DNA from: Bradyrhizobium septentrionale
GTDB taxonomy: Bacteria > Pseudomonadota > Alphaproteobacteria > Rhizobiales > Xanthobacteraceae
Direction: 5' to 3'
Length of the DNA stretch: 64,000 bases
NCBI RefSeq assembly: GCF_011516645.4
Contig: NZ_CP088285.1
Coordinates: 8,388,501-8,452,500 of the forward strand
Below, piece by piece: positions 18,113-27,168 of the stretch. The position numbers were made by a program, and so were the translations under genes. The notes beneath the pieces were generated by a model that worked only from the letters and a program-made list of their open reading frames with translations, ran no database searches and had not been told where the DNA came from. The first letter of the stretch is position 1. The number at the start of each line of letters is the position of its first letter.

Positions 18113-18604
18113 TTACTCCGTCTCGAAATCCCCAGCCTGCGGCGAAGCCAGCGGGGTGAACTCGCAGCGGTCGGGCTTGACGTCGATCAGCGGTGTCTCG
18201 TCGAGGCAGTCGAGGCCGCGCACCAGGATGACGTTGCCCTCGACGCCGACCAGCTTGACGATCGAGGTGCCGATCGGATTCGGCCGCACCGGCGAGCGCA
18301 GCGAGAAGGTGCCGCGGGTGTTGCCGTTGTTCTTCGGGCTTTGCAGCACGATGTCGCGGCGCGACTGGTGCAGCCAGTACAGCACTTCGAGGTTCGAATA
18401 GAAATCGACGCCCTTGATCGCGGCGACCCAGGGCTCGAAGATCTCGAGCCGGCACACCGGGCCGTCATGCCGCCCCTGTCGCGGCGTCGCCAGCCGCGAG
18501 GTCCAGGGCGTGCGGATGCGGCCGATGAAGACGAGGCCGGCATCGCGCGCCGCCGGAATGTCGACGGCGACCTCGCCCTGGCGCAATTCCATTTCACGTA
18601 CCAT
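18113..18604 (-). CDS. trmO: tRNA (N6-threonylcarbamoyl-A37) N6-methyltransferase TrmO
   Basis: 163 residues of the UPF0066/TsaA (YaeB) family. TrmO methylates t6A37 in tRNA with S-adenosylmethionine. Motifs seen are FIGRIRTPW, GFAPLCRLEIF-like GPVCRLEIFEPW, RGTFSLRSPVRPNPIGTSIV and GLDCLDETPLIDVKPD, which are the SAM- and t6A-binding regions. It is shorter than the E. coli protein (about 235) because the C-terminal domain is absent, as in many alphaproteobacteria. It starts 3 bp after the stop of the TctC-type gene. Confidence 0.88.
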   Translation of the reverse strand: MVREMELRQGEVAVDIPAARDAGLVFIGRIRTPWTSRLATPRQGRHDGPVCRLEIFEPWVAAIKGVDFYSNLEVLYWLHQSRRDIVLQSPKNNGNTRGTFSLRSPVRPNPIGTSIVKLVGVEGNVILVRGLDCLDETPLIDVKPDRCEFTPLASPQAGDFETE

Positions 18605-18607
18605 GTG

Positions 18608-19588
18608 TCAGTCCAACGATATGTTCAGCGTCTTGACCACGCCCGCCCACCGCGCCCGATCGGCACCTACGTATTTGTCGATCTCGGCCTGGCTCTTCGG
18701 CCGCAGCGGCGGAAAACCGATCTTGACCAGCGAAGCGCGAAACGCCTCGTCGTTCAAGGCCCGGTCGAGGCTGGCCTTGATCTTGTCGGCGACGTCGTCA
18801 GGCACTTTCGACGGCGCTGCGATACCATACCAGACGCTGACCGCATAATCGGGATAGCCGCTCTCGGCGATCGTCGGCAGATCGGGCAGATCGGCGATGC
18901 GCTCCGTCGAACTGACGCCAAGCGCGCGCAGCATGCCGGACCTGACCGGCGGCAGCGCGGTGCCGAGCGTATCGAACATCAGCTGGATGTTGCCTGACAA
19001 GAGGTCGGTCAGCGCCGGCCCGGCGCCCTTGTAGGGTACATGGGTCATCTCGACGCCGGCCATCTGCTTGAACATCTCGCCGGCGAGATGAACGGTGCCG
19101 CCGGTGCCGGCCGATCCGAAATTGAGTTTTCCGGGATTCTTCTTCGCGTAGGCGACGAACTCGGCAATCGTTGTGGCGGGCACCGAGGGATGCACCTCCA
19201 TGATCATCGGCGCATCCGTGATGACGGACAGCAGGCGAAAATCCCTGGTCGGATCATAGGGCAGCTTTTTGTAGAGCAGCGGGTTGAGCACGAAGATCGA
19301 GGCCGCCGTCACGAACAACGTGTAGCCGTCGGGATCGGAGCGCGCGACGGCCTCGGCGCCGATCGCGCCCTGCGCGCCGGCCTTGTTCTCGACCACGACC
19401 ACCTGCTTGAGATCGCGCCCCAGATACTCGCCGACGATGCGGCCGAGCACGTCGGTCGGTCCGCCCGCGGCATAGGGCACCACGAGCTTGATCGGACGCG
19501 TCGGATAGTCGGCAGCGCGTGCCGGCAGCGCCACCGTCAGTAACGCGGCCAGAGCAACGATGAATGCCGATGGTGCGCGCCGCTGCAT
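18608..19588 (-). CDS. Tripartite tricarboxylate transporter substrate-binding protein (Bug/TctC)
   Basis: 326 residues. Signal peptide to about residue 25 (ALPARA-ADYP), then the Bug-family start YPTRPIKLVVPYAAGGPTD and the GAIGAEAVARSDPDGYTL and GSAGTGGTVHLAGEM blocks. It is a periplasmic solute-binding protein, usually for carboxylates. The start at 19588 has GGGGGA upstream; 20 further in-frame residues lack one. No TctA/TctB membrane components lie nearby, as is usual for orphan Bug proteins. Confidence 0.92.
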   Translation of the reverse strand: MQRRAPSAFIVALAALLTVALPARAADYPTRPIKLVVPYAAGGPTDVLGRIVGEYLGRDLKQVVVVENKAGAQGAIGAEAVARSDPDGYTLFVTAASIFVLNPLLYKKLPYDPTRDFRLLSVITDAPMIMEVHPSVPATTIAEFVAYAKKNPGKLNFGSAGTGGTVHLAGEMFKQMAGVEMTHVPYKGAGPALTDLLSGNIQLMFDTLGTALPPVRSGMLRALGVSSTERIADLPDLPTIAESGYPDYAVSVWYGIAAPSKVPDDVADKIKASLDRALNDEAFRASLVKIGFPPLRPKSQAEIDKYVGADRARWAGVVKTLNISLD

Positions 19589-19648
19589 GCCGTTTCCCCC
19601 GTTGTTGTTCTTGGGGCACGAGAGTAGCGGATAATGCGCTCGCCGCAA

Positions 19649-19993
19649 TCAGCCGAGCCAGTATTTGCCCGAGAGCATGACGATTTCACCGGCGATCACG
19701 CCGGCGAAGATCGATTTCCGTGTGAGCATAAACACCACGAAGCCTGCTGCGACGGCGCCGTAGCGCAGCCAGTCCGGCACGCTGGCCAGCGCGCCCGGCG
19801 GCTGCACCACGATCTGCGCGATGATACCGGCGAGGATCGCGGTGGCGACCGCCCTCACCCAGACCAGGAGCTCGGAATTCTCGTCGATGCCGCCGCCGAA
19901 CCACAGGCCGAGCATGCGCCAGATCTGGTTGGGGATGACGCCGGCGACGAACAGGATCGCCAGCGCGTGCCAGTCGCCGATGAAGCCCGTCAT
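19649..19993 (-). CDS. azlD: AzlD family membrane subunit
   Basis: 114 residues with three to four hydrophobic helices (LAILFVAGVIPNQIWRMLG, AVATAILAGIIAQIVV, YGAVAAGFVVFML). AzlD is the small subunit of the AzlCD branched-chain amino acid exporter. The start overlaps the azlC stop in an ATGA, so the two subunits are translationally coupled. Confidence 0.87.
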   Translation of the reverse strand: MTGFIGDWHALAILFVAGVIPNQIWRMLGLWFGGGIDENSELLVWVRAVATAILAGIIAQIVVQPPGALASVPDWLRYGAVAAGFVVFMLTRKSIFAGVIAGEIVMLSGKYWLG

Positions 19994-20742
19994 GCGCGCG
20001 CCCTCACGCTGCCTGCCCTTGCCCGGTGCACGCCATAGGCAATGGTGCCCGCGACGACGCCGCTGACCAGGATGTCGACACCGCTGTTCAGCATGGCCGC
20101 CAGCGGGAACAGCAACAGCCCGAGCACCAGTGCGACGACGTCGGCGAGCTCGCGGCAGTTGCGCGCAGTCGAGAACAGGAAGGCGAGCGGCGTCAGCATC
20201 AGCATGCCGGCGGCCAATAGCGGCGTGAGGTTGGCGGCGAGCGTGTAGCCGATCGTGTTGGCGATCAGGCAGACGGTGACGAGGCCGCAGCCGAGCCCGT
20301 GGATAAAGGCGATCCGTCTGATACGCGGCACCTGCGGCAGGAAGCGGAAGCACTCGACCCACAGCGTCACCGCCGTCAGATGCGCCACCAGGATCAGATG
20401 CCGCCGTTTGGTCTGTTCGGTGCGCATCATCGGCAACACCGACACCACCATCGGGAACAGCCTGATCGCGCTGACGGTGACCGCAACAGCCGACTGCAGC
20501 ACGGTGGCACCGGAGCCGAGCGTCGTGATCACGATGATCTGCGCGGGCCCCGCCCAGACGAACGCCGTGCTCGCCAGGGTCCAGCCCAGCGAGAAGCCGG
20601 AATCATGCGCCAGCGCGCCGATGCCGAGATAGGTCGCAAACAGCACCAGGGTCAGCACGGTGGCGCCGATCGACCGCGCGCCCCACAGGAAGGCGCGGAA
20701 CGAGGTCTGCCATTGCGGAGAATCGAGCGGAGGAAGCGCCAC
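19990..20742 (-). CDS. azlC: AzlC family permease
   Basis: 250 residues, several membrane helices; the family block GWTLASTAFVWAGPAQIIVI and VSAIRLFPMVVSVLPMMR are present. It pairs with AzlD to export branched-chain amino acids or analogues (in E. coli YgaZH exports valine). It is the first gene of the azlCD pair. Confidence 0.88.
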   Translation of the reverse strand: MALPPLDSPQWQTSFRAFLWGARSIGATVLTLVLFATYLGIGALAHDSGFSLGWTLASTAFVWAGPAQIIVITTLGSGATVLQSAVAVTVSAIRLFPMVVSVLPMMRTEQTKRRHLILVAHLTAVTLWVECFRFLPQVPRIRRIAFIHGLGCGLVTVCLIANTIGYTLAANLTPLLAAGMLMLTPLAFLFSTARNCRELADVVALVLGLLLFPLAAMLNSGVDILVSGVVAGTIAYGVHRARAGSVRARA

Positions 20743-20845
20743 GGGGAACCGGATGGATTTGCAATCGCGGCGGCTTAGGGCGCGATGCTCAACGGGTCAA
20801 GCAAATGACGGCACAGCGCTGCTATGCAGTAGCCCTGCCCCAACC

Positions 20846-20929
20846 GTCATTGCGAGGAGCGAAGCGACGAAGCAATCCATCCATCCGTTTCGCTGAGGCA
20901 TGGATTGCTTCGCTTCGCTCGCAATGACG
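20846..20929. repeat. Palindromic intergenic repeat with GTCATTGCGAG ends
   Basis: GTCATTGCGAGGAGCGAAGC and GAAGCAATCCAT on the left are mirrored by ATGGATTGCTTC and GCTTCGCTCGCAATGAC on the right. It is a widespread Bradyrhizobium element, here between azlC and the transglycosylase gene. Confidence 0.75.
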
Positions 20930-20950
20930 CGATGAGTTTTGAGCCTTCCC

Positions 20951-22027
20951 TCACGCCCGGTTCTTCAGCACAAAGCACGCGCCGCCCGCCTTGCGGATGC
21001 GGCTGCACAGGCCGTCGGCCTCGGGGCGCGTGTCGGCGCCGATCCGCACCTGGTAGAAGGTGGCGCTGCCGCGGGTGCGCAGCCGCGAGGAGAGCAGGCT
21101 GGGATCCTGGTCGCCGATCACGCTCGACAGCCGCTTGAGGGCGCGGGCATACATCGCGAGCGCCTTGTCGCGGCTGAAGCCGGCGGCGAGCTGCACGCCC
21201 CACAGCTTGGCCGCCGACAGCGTGACGTGCTGCTCGAGCCCGGCCACGAACGGATTGGGCGCGCGCTTCAACAGCGCCATCAGCTGACGGCAGCTCGTGG
21301 TCGGCGCACGCTGTGGCATCTTGCCGCTGCGGCCGGCGGCAGCCCAGTCGTCGACGCTGGTACCGGTGATCGCGGAGACATAGTTGCGCGTCTCCTGCGG
21401 CATGTAACCGGAGCCGGCGAGCCAGTCCTGCACGCGGCGCGGGCCGGCATTGTAGGCGGCCGCCGCGAGGCCGAGATTGCCGAACTGGTTGCGCAGCTCG
21501 CTCAGGAATTCGGCCGACTTCGGCAGCGCCTGCACCGGATCGAGCGGATCGAGCAGTCCGCGCTCGTTGGCGGTGCCCGGCATGAACTGCGCGATGCCCT
21601 GCGCGCGCTGGCCGTTGCGGGTGACGGGCCCGACCGCGTCGGCCTGGAAACGGCTCTCCTGCCAGATCACGCGGGCGAAGAATTCGAGCGGCAAATCGTT
21701 CGCCCGCGCCGCCGACTCGATCATCAGGCACATCGCCTCGCGGGTGTCGCTCTCGCGCGCGTCGTCTGCCGGCTTGTCGGCCGCGGCCGCGGGCGCGTCC
21801 GCTGGAGGTGCCGCAGGTTTGTCGGCCTGCGTCCCCGCAGGCTGCTCCGCTGGCGCAGCCGCGGGAGTCTCGGCAGGCGTGGCCGGCTTGTCCGCAGGCG
21901 GCGGTGCGGGCTGTTCGGGGCCTGGCGGCGTCGCCTGGGCTGCGGCAGGCGCATCCTCCGCGCCGGCGCCGACCGGCAACAGCAGCGTCAGAAGCATGAC
22001 CAATGCGGCGCAAAGACCCGTTCGCAT
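20951..22027 (-). CDS. Exported lytic transglycosylase with SPOR-like C-terminus
   Basis: 358 residues. Signal peptide (1-23), a Pro/Ala-rich linker (about 25-90), an SLT domain (about 95-230) with catalytic Glu124 in IWQESRFQAD, GIAQFMPGTA and AAAYNAGPRRV, and a C-terminal part (about 310-355, FYQVRIGADTRPEADGLCSR) that resembles a SPOR peptidoglycan-binding repeat. It cleaves the glycan strand of peptidoglycan in the periplasm. The ATG at 22027 is preferred; a TTG seven codons up is the alternative. Confidence 0.9.
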   Translation of the reverse strand: MRTGLCAALVMLLTLLLPVGAGAEDAPAAAQATPPGPEQPAPPPADKPATPAETPAAAPAEQPAGTQADKPAAPPADAPAAAADKPADDARESDTREAMCLMIESAARANDLPLEFFARVIWQESRFQADAVGPVTRNGQRAQGIAQFMPGTANERGLLDPLDPVQALPKSAEFLSELRNQFGNLGLAAAAYNAGPRRVQDWLAGSGYMPQETRNYVSAITGTSVDDWAAAGRSGKMPQRAPTTSCRQLMALLKRAPNPFVAGLEQHVTLSAAKLWGVQLAAGFSRDKALAMYARALKRLSSVIGDQDPSLLSSRLRTRGSATFYQVRIGADTRPEADGLCSRIRKAGGACFVLKNRA

Positions 22028-22118
22028 CGCAAATCTGTTCCCGCGCAACGCGGCTTGACACCGCAGGCTCGTGGTCTAGCTATGGACTGAAATGATGGCG
22101 CGCAAAAGGGAGCGCAAA

Positions 22119-23048
22119 ATGGCCGCAGCCTCCGACGATCAAACAGGCTTTGCCCCCGACGACGACGCCCCGATCGGCTACATGAAGCGAACCCGCGATT
22201 ATTACGCGGCAATCGGCTACACCACCCCCTACCGCTGGGCCCATTACACCTCCGCCCCGTTCCAGCCCTTGAACAAACCGCTGAGCCAGTCCCGCGTCGC
22301 CATCATCACGACGGCGGCGCCGTTCGATCCCATCAGGGGCGACCAGGGTCCTGGCGCGAAATACAATGGCGGGGCAAAATTCTATTCGGTCTATGACGGC
22401 GACACGTCGCAGCTACAGGATTTGCGGATTTCGCACATCGCCTATGACCGCACCCACACCACCGCGACCGACAGCAGCACCTGGTTCCCGCTGGCGCAAC
22501 TCAAGCGCCTCGCCGCGGCCGGCAAGATCGGCGACGTCGCCCCGCGCTTCTTCGGCGCCCCGACCAACCGCAGCCATCGCGTCACCATCGAGACCGACGC
22601 GCCCGAAATCCTCAAGCGCTGCCGTGACGACAATGTCGACGTCGCGGTGCTGGTGCCGAACTGCCCGGTCTGCCACCAGACCGTCAGCCTGGTCGCGCGG
22701 CACCTCGAGGCGAACGGCATTCCCACCGTCGTGATGGGCTGCGCCAAGGATATCGTCGAGCACGCCGCGGTGCCGCGCTTCCTGTTCTCGGATTTCCCGC
22801 TCGGCAACTCCGCCGGCAAGCCGCATGACGAGGCCTCGCAGGCGTTCACGCTGGAGTTGGCGCTGCGCGTGCTGGAGACCGCTCCCGGCCCGCAGACCAC
22901 CGTGCAGTCGCCGCTGCGCTGGAGCGACGATGCGTCCTGGAAACGGGACTACAGCAACGCCGACGCGCTGAGCGCCGAGGAGCTGGCCCGCCTGCGCCGC
23001 GAGTTCGACGCGCAGAAGGAGATCGCGAAGGGCCTCCGCGTTGCGTAG
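22119..23048 (+). CDS. GrdB-like protein (glycine/sarcosine/betaine reductase B family, no selenocysteine)
   Basis: 309 residues. C182-P-V-C185 in VLVPNCPVCHQTVSLVARHL and the following GIPTVVMGCAKDIVEH and FLFSDFPLGNSAG blocks match the family that includes the GrdB subunit of anaerobic glycine reductases. GrdB proteins carry selenocysteine; here only Cys is encoded, there is no in-frame TGA, and no other grd gene is nearby. The enzyme activity is therefore doubtful and a different redox role is possible. The start at 22119 has AAGGGAG 7 nt upstream. Confidence 0.7.
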   Translation: MAAASDDQTGFAPDDDAPIGYMKRTRDYYAAIGYTTPYRWAHYTSAPFQPLNKPLSQSRVAIITTAAPFDPIRGDQGPGAKYNGGAKFYSVYDGDTSQLQDLRISHIAYDRTHTTATDSSTWFPLAQLKRLAAAGKIGDVAPRFFGAPTNRSHRVTIETDAPEILKRCRDDNVDVAVLVPNCPVCHQTVSLVARHLEANGIPTVVMGCAKDIVEHAAVPRFLFSDFPLGNSAGKPHDEASQAFTLELALRVLETAPGPQTTVQSPLRWSDDASWKRDYSNADALSAEELARLRREFDAQKEIAKGLRVA

Positions 23049-23090
23049 CGTAAAGCTGAGCGTTACCCGCTGTCACTTGCCCAACTCACG

Positions 23091-23196
23091 GTGTCATCGC
23101 CCGGCTCGACCGGGCGATCCAGTACGCCGCAGCCTCTCGGCTCAAGCACAGACGTCTCTGCAATACTGGATCACCCGCCTACGCGGGTGATGACAC
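23091..23196. repeat. Composite palindromic intergenic repeat, family A (full copy)
   Basis: GTGTCATCGCCCGG...CCGGGCGATCCAGTA on the left, AATACTGGATCACCCGC...GCGGGTGATGACAC on the right. It has the same layout as 9302-9405. Its right half is nearly identical to 59174-59209. Confidence 0.8.
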
Positions 23197-23399
23197 CGAG
23201 CAAGCTGAGAGCGTCTGCAGATTTCTGAATAATGGAAGGCTACCGCTGAGTTGCCCGACGAGTCAAGTTGCTGTGTGTCGAGCGCCGGCAACCGCAGGCT
23301 ACTTTGCATGGGGTTGTTTTCGATATTTTGGCAGTGCCCCTGCGACGGCTGGCTGATGGAGCTTCGATGCGGCCCCTGCTCTGACCAGGAGGCCCCGGG
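23197..23399. other. Gene-free stretch after the GrdB-like gene
   Basis: The 351-bp gap 23049-23399 holds the family A repeat and then about 200 bp in which I see no ribosome site with a convincing frame and no terminator. It separates converging genes. Confidence 0.5.
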
Positions 23400-24455
23400 T
23401 CAGGCCGCTGGTGCTGCCACCACCTGCACCGCGCCCAGCATGCCGGTTCGTTCGTGGCAGCCGAGATATTCGAAGAACTGCTCGTCGGCGGCGGCGACGG
23501 TGACCTCGTGATACAATCTGAGTTTCGCGTTCGGTCCCAAGGTCGACAGATACTTCATCGCCGCGCCGAAGATCCTGACATGGGTCGGATGCGATTCCGC
23601 CCAGCGCTCCAGCGCCGCCAGCGACTTCCACCAGCTCTGGCCGTAGGACTTTTCGGTCGGCCGCCCCTCCGCATCGACCACGCGCATATAGCGGTTGGCG
23701 TAGCAGCCGATCGGCACGCCCTCGTCGCGCAGGAAATCCATGCCCTCGCGCAGCACCGGCTCGACATCGTCGAGATACATCTTGCGTTCCGACGCCTCGG
23801 TGTCGCTCCAGTCCTGCCCGGAGCGGATCAGGCAGAGATTGTCATGCGCGACCACGCGGATCCGCGCGCCGTCGCGGATGATGCGCGGCTCGCCGTGCGG
23901 CGACATCGCGTCGGTCTGCGACAGAGGGATGCGGTCGCGCATGCCGCCCCAATACGCATGCTCCTGCACCTCGCCGCTCATGCCGTCGGCCAGAACCGCA
24001 ACGCCCTCCGGGCGGCCGAGCGACGAGAACAGCGTCTCGTAGCGCGCAACATGTGGCCGCAGCACCTCGATGAAGCGGCCGACGCCGCTACCCGCCGCGG
24101 CGCTGCCAGTCCAGGCCTCGCGCGCGCCATCGAACCAGGCATCGAAACGCCCGGCATCGTCCCAATAGGCGACCGAGACGACATTGGTGAAACCGGCCTG
24201 ATCGACATATTGCGCACGGTCCCAATGGGTCGGGCCGTTCTCCCCGGCAAAGCGTTTTGCGATTTGCGCCAGCGCCTCGGCCACTGCTGCGGTCGGCTCG
24301 CCGCGAACCTGCACGCCGAAATAGGCCATGATGACACTTTTGACCGCGGGCTTGTGGCGCGCGACGAACGATGGATAAGGCGGCGCGTAGTCGTCGGGCA
24401 CGCGACGATGACGGGACCGCTCAGTCTGCAGATGTGAGGGAATCGCGGATTCCAT
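23400..24455 (-). CDS. Aldoxime dehydratase (Oxd family, haem enzyme)
   Basis: 351 residues, the normal length for phenylacetaldoxime dehydratases (OxdB/OxdA/OxdRE). These haem-b enzymes dehydrate an aldoxime to a nitrile. Recognisable blocks are VIMAYFGVQVRG near the N-terminus, EHAYWGGMRDRIPLSQTD, and LRLYHEVTVAAADEQFFEYL followed by GCHERTG. The His in LYHEV is the likely proximal haem ligand and that in GCHERTG the likely distal catalytic base; this assignment is inferred from family knowledge. The start at 24455 follows GGAGG. The nitrilase gene lies 32 bp upstream on the same strand. Confidence 0.9.
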   Translation of the reverse strand: MESAIPSHLQTERSRHRRVPDDYAPPYPSFVARHKPAVKSVIMAYFGVQVRGEPTAAVAEALAQIAKRFAGENGPTHWDRAQYVDQAGFTNVVSVAYWDDAGRFDAWFDGAREAWTGSAAAGSGVGRFIEVLRPHVARYETLFSSLGRPEGVAVLADGMSGEVQEHAYWGGMRDRIPLSQTDAMSPHGEPRIIRDGARIRVVAHDNLCLIRSGQDWSDTEASERKMYLDDVEPVLREGMDFLRDEGVPIGCYANRYMRVVDAEGRPTEKSYGQSWWKSLAALERWAESHPTHVRIFGAAMKYLSTLGPNAKLRLYHEVTVAAADEQFFEYLGCHERTGMLGAVQVVAAPAA

Positions 24456-24487
24456 GGCAGTCGCCTCCGGTTGGATTTCCCGATGCT

Positions 24488-25498
24488 TCAGCTCGCGGCC
24501 GCGTCGATCTCCTCGAGACTGTCGAGCGGCAGCGCGAAATGCTCGACCCGCTTGGAGGGCTTCTTGTTCAGCAAGAGACGCGTGACGTCGGGCCGCGAAT
24601 AATGCCCGGCCGGATCGGCGGCGTTCTTGGCGATCCCGATCGCGCCGAGGTCGATATCGGCGAGCAGCAGGCCTTCCTGATCGGGCGGCAGCTTCTCGGC
24701 GATCGAGCTGCCGTCCGGCCCGTAGATCGCCGCGTGTCCACCGCCGACGTGCAGCAGCCCGTGCTTGTCCTCGCGGTCGCACATCTCGTCGATCATCGCC
24801 TGCGAGACCGTGGCGCAGGGCGCCAGCACGAAGCACGAGCCTTCGACCGCATAGACGCGCGAGGCCGCGTTGTTGACCTCCCAGCCGAGCGCCGGCGCGA
24901 ACGGATCGTACAGCGAGAAGCTCGGCCAGGCCGCGACATGCACCTGCTCGTTCTGGGCGTACATCGCGTATTTCGACAGCGGCTGCAGGTGCTCCCAGCA
25001 GCACAGCGCGCCGAGCCGGCCGATGCCGGGGCGGTCATGCACCGCAAGGTCGCTGCCGTCGCCCTCGCCATAGACGGTGCGCTCGGCATGGGTCGGCCGC
25101 AGCTTGCGCCGCTTGGCGATGGTCTCGCCGTCGGGCCCGATCAACCATTGTGCGAGATAGAGGCTGCCGCCGTCGCGCTCGGACAGGCCGAGCACTGCGG
25201 TCATGCCCGCCTTCTTCACCGCGAGCCGCAGCTTCTCGGCCTGCGGGCTGTCGTAGCTCAGCGAATTGTCGAAATAGCGCTGCACAAACCCGCGCCCGAT
25301 CGCCCAGGCCGGCGAGTCCAGCCAGATATACCAGGGATAGCCGGGGATGAAGGCCTCGGGGAACGCGATCAGCTTCGCCCCTTTGGCGGCGGCCTCCTCG
25401 ATCAGCGCGATGCTCTTCGCAATTGAGGCGTCGAGGTCGAGCCAGGCCGGCGCTGCCTGCACCACCGCAACGCGATATTTCGGATGTTCGATACCCAT
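24488..25498 (-). CDS. Nitrilase
   Basis: 336 residues, CN-hydrolase family. The Glu-Lys-Cys triad is visible: E48 in IAFPEAFIPGYPWY, K132 in KRRKLRPTHAER and C167 in GALCCWEHLQPL. It hydrolyses a nitrile to the carboxylic acid and ammonia. An AGGAGG site precedes the start MGIEHPKYRVAVVQ. It is 32 bp upstream of the aldoxime dehydratase gene, so the two form an operon converting aldoxime via nitrile to acid. Aliphatic versus arylacetonitrile preference cannot be decided from sequence. Confidence 0.94.
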   Translation of the reverse strand: MGIEHPKYRVAVVQAAPAWLDLDASIAKSIALIEEAAAKGAKLIAFPEAFIPGYPWYIWLDSPAWAIGRGFVQRYFDNSLSYDSPQAEKLRLAVKKAGMTAVLGLSERDGGSLYLAQWLIGPDGETIAKRRKLRPTHAERTVYGEGDGSDLAVHDRPGIGRLGALCCWEHLQPLSKYAMYAQNEQVHVAAWPSFSLYDPFAPALGWEVNNAASRVYAVEGSCFVLAPCATVSQAMIDEMCDREDKHGLLHVGGGHAAIYGPDGSSIAEKLPPDQEGLLLADIDLGAIGIAKNAADPAGHYSRPDVTRLLLNKKPSKRVEHFALPLDSLEEIDAAAS

Positions 25499-25706
25499 GA
25501 TGTCCTCCTCGCGGCCGGCCACTCCGGCCGGTTCGTACTTGATCGGCCCTATCAGCCTCTGACATCATGCTGCCCCGGGACCGGAAACGCCGTTCGACCA
25601 GGACGGAAGGAAAAATCGACTGCGGAGGCGATTCCCCCAGCCGTGCCCGGTACGAAGCTTGCTTTGTTGGAGTGGCCAGCGTTTGCACTCGTGAAGGGAG
25701 GAAATC

Positions 25707-26663
25707 ATGCCGGCCCTGTTCACCACGGACAACGCGCCCACGCATCGGCGCCTCGCGCTCTGGCGGGACATCGTCTGCGACGTGTTCGTGCAGCTCGACT
25801 GCAAGTCCGATCTCGGCAGCGCCTTCCACGGCGCCATCACCAGCGCGCAACTCGGCGCGGCGAAATGCTCCGTCGTCTCGTCAGGCCAGCAGCGCGTGCT
25901 GCGCACGCCGTCGCGGATCGCGCGCGCCAGCGAGGACTTTGTCCTCGTCGCGCTCGGCCAGCGCGGCTGTGGCGCCGTGCTGCAGGACGGCCGCGAGACC
26001 GTGATCCAGCCCGGCGAGTTCGCCTTCTACGACACCACCCGGCCCTACGAATTGCGCTTCGACGACGACTTCACGCAAACCATCTTCCAGGTGCCGCGCG
26101 AGATGCTGCACCGGCGCTTCGCCGGCACGCAGGGTCTCACGGCGACCACGTTCTCATCGGATCGTCCGGTGCAGCGGCTGGCCTGGCAGTTTATCTCGGG
26201 CCTCTCCGACGTCGCCGACAAGCTCGATCCTGATAGCGCGATCCGCCTCGCCGATCAGGCCGCCGACCTGCTCGCGATGGCGATGAGCGAACGGCTCGGC
26301 GGCGCGGCGCTGCCCGCCTCGACCCACCGCTCCGCGCTGCTTTACCGGCTGAAGGCGCATGTGCTCGCGCACCTGCAAAACCCCGATCTCGGCCTCACCG
26401 AGACCGCCGCCGCGCTCGGCATCTCGCCGCGCTACGTCAACAGCCTGCTCGCCGACGAGGACACCTCGTTCCAGCGCTTCGTGCTGGCGCAGCGGCTGGA
26501 GCGCTGCAAGCGCGACCTAGCCTCGCCGGCGCATGCCCATCGCCACATCGGCGAGATCGCCTTCGCCTGGGGCTTTAACGATCTCTCGCATTTCGGCCGC
26601 GTGTTCCGCGACCATTACGGCCTGTCGCCGCGCGATTGGCGGCACAGCCGGCTGCCGAATTAG
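25707..26663 (+). CDS. AraC family regulator, NitR-like, of the aldoxime-nitrile genes
   Basis: 318 residues. An N-terminal AraC-type binding domain (about 40-200, with GEFAFYDTTRPYEL) and a C-terminal AraC HTH domain (about 215-315) with ETAAALGISPRYVNSLLADE and FAWGFNDLSHFGRVFRDHYG. NitR in Rhodococcus has the same architecture and activates nitrilase. Here it is divergent from the nitrilase-dehydratase operon across a 208-bp gap, so it most likely activates that operon. The start at 25707 follows AAGGGAGGAAATC. Confidence 0.88.
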   Translation: MPALFTTDNAPTHRRLALWRDIVCDVFVQLDCKSDLGSAFHGAITSAQLGAAKCSVVSSGQQRVLRTPSRIARASEDFVLVALGQRGCGAVLQDGRETVIQPGEFAFYDTTRPYELRFDDDFTQTIFQVPREMLHRRFAGTQGLTATTFSSDRPVQRLAWQFISGLSDVADKLDPDSAIRLADQAADLLAMAMSERLGGAALPASTHRSALLYRLKAHVLAHLQNPDLGLTETAAALGISPRYVNSLLADEDTSFQRFVLAQRLERCKRDLASPAHAHRHIGEIAFAWGFNDLSHFGRVFRDHYGLSPRDWRHSRLPN

Positions 26664-26814
26664 CGTCAGATGGCGGTTTGCGGCGCAAAATAGCCGGGAA
26701 TCCGCACCCTCACGGGTGCTAACAATTTACGCTAACTGCAACCGGTTCCCGCCGCGCCCTTCTTTTCGCAGGTCCGGGCCGGTACAGTCCTGCCGTTCAT
26801 TTGGAGTATTTCCC

Positions 26815-27168
26815 ATGCAGGACCGGCGCCAGAGCCCACGCGACAAGGTGTTTTACGGTGCGGTTGCCGAGATCAATGAGCGCGGCTCGACGATGGATTG
26901 CGTCGTCCGCAACATCAGCGAAGGCGGCGCCTGCGTCGAATTTGGCGACGCCGCGCGCCTCCCCGAGGAGATGAACCTCAACATCGCGCGCAAGGGCCGC
27001 TCGTTCCTGGCACGCCTGATCTGGCGCCAGGCCAACAAGGTCGGCCTCGCGTTCCGGATCATGACCTCGGACACGCCGGTCAGCGATCTCGACGAGCGGG
27101 TCCGCCGCAGCGAGATCAAGAAGCGGCAGCTGCAGCGTCGCATCAAGGAGTTGCTCGGTCAGGGCTAA
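26815..27168 (+). CDS. PilZ domain protein
   Basis: 117 residues: a single PilZ domain. The c-di-GMP motifs are RRQSPRDK near the N-terminus (RxxxR) and NISEGGACVEFGD (D/NxSxxG). Thus it may be an effector for the c-di-GMP made by enzymes such as PleD. A Lys/Arg-rich helix ends the protein. The start at 26815 follows TTGGAG; longer in-frame forms overrun the preceding gene. Confidence 0.88.
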   Translation: MQDRRQSPRDKVFYGAVAEINERGSTMDCVVRNISEGGACVEFGDAARLPEEMNLNIARKGRSFLARLIWRQANKVGLAFRIMTSDTPVSDLDERVRRSEIKKRQLQRRIKELLGQG

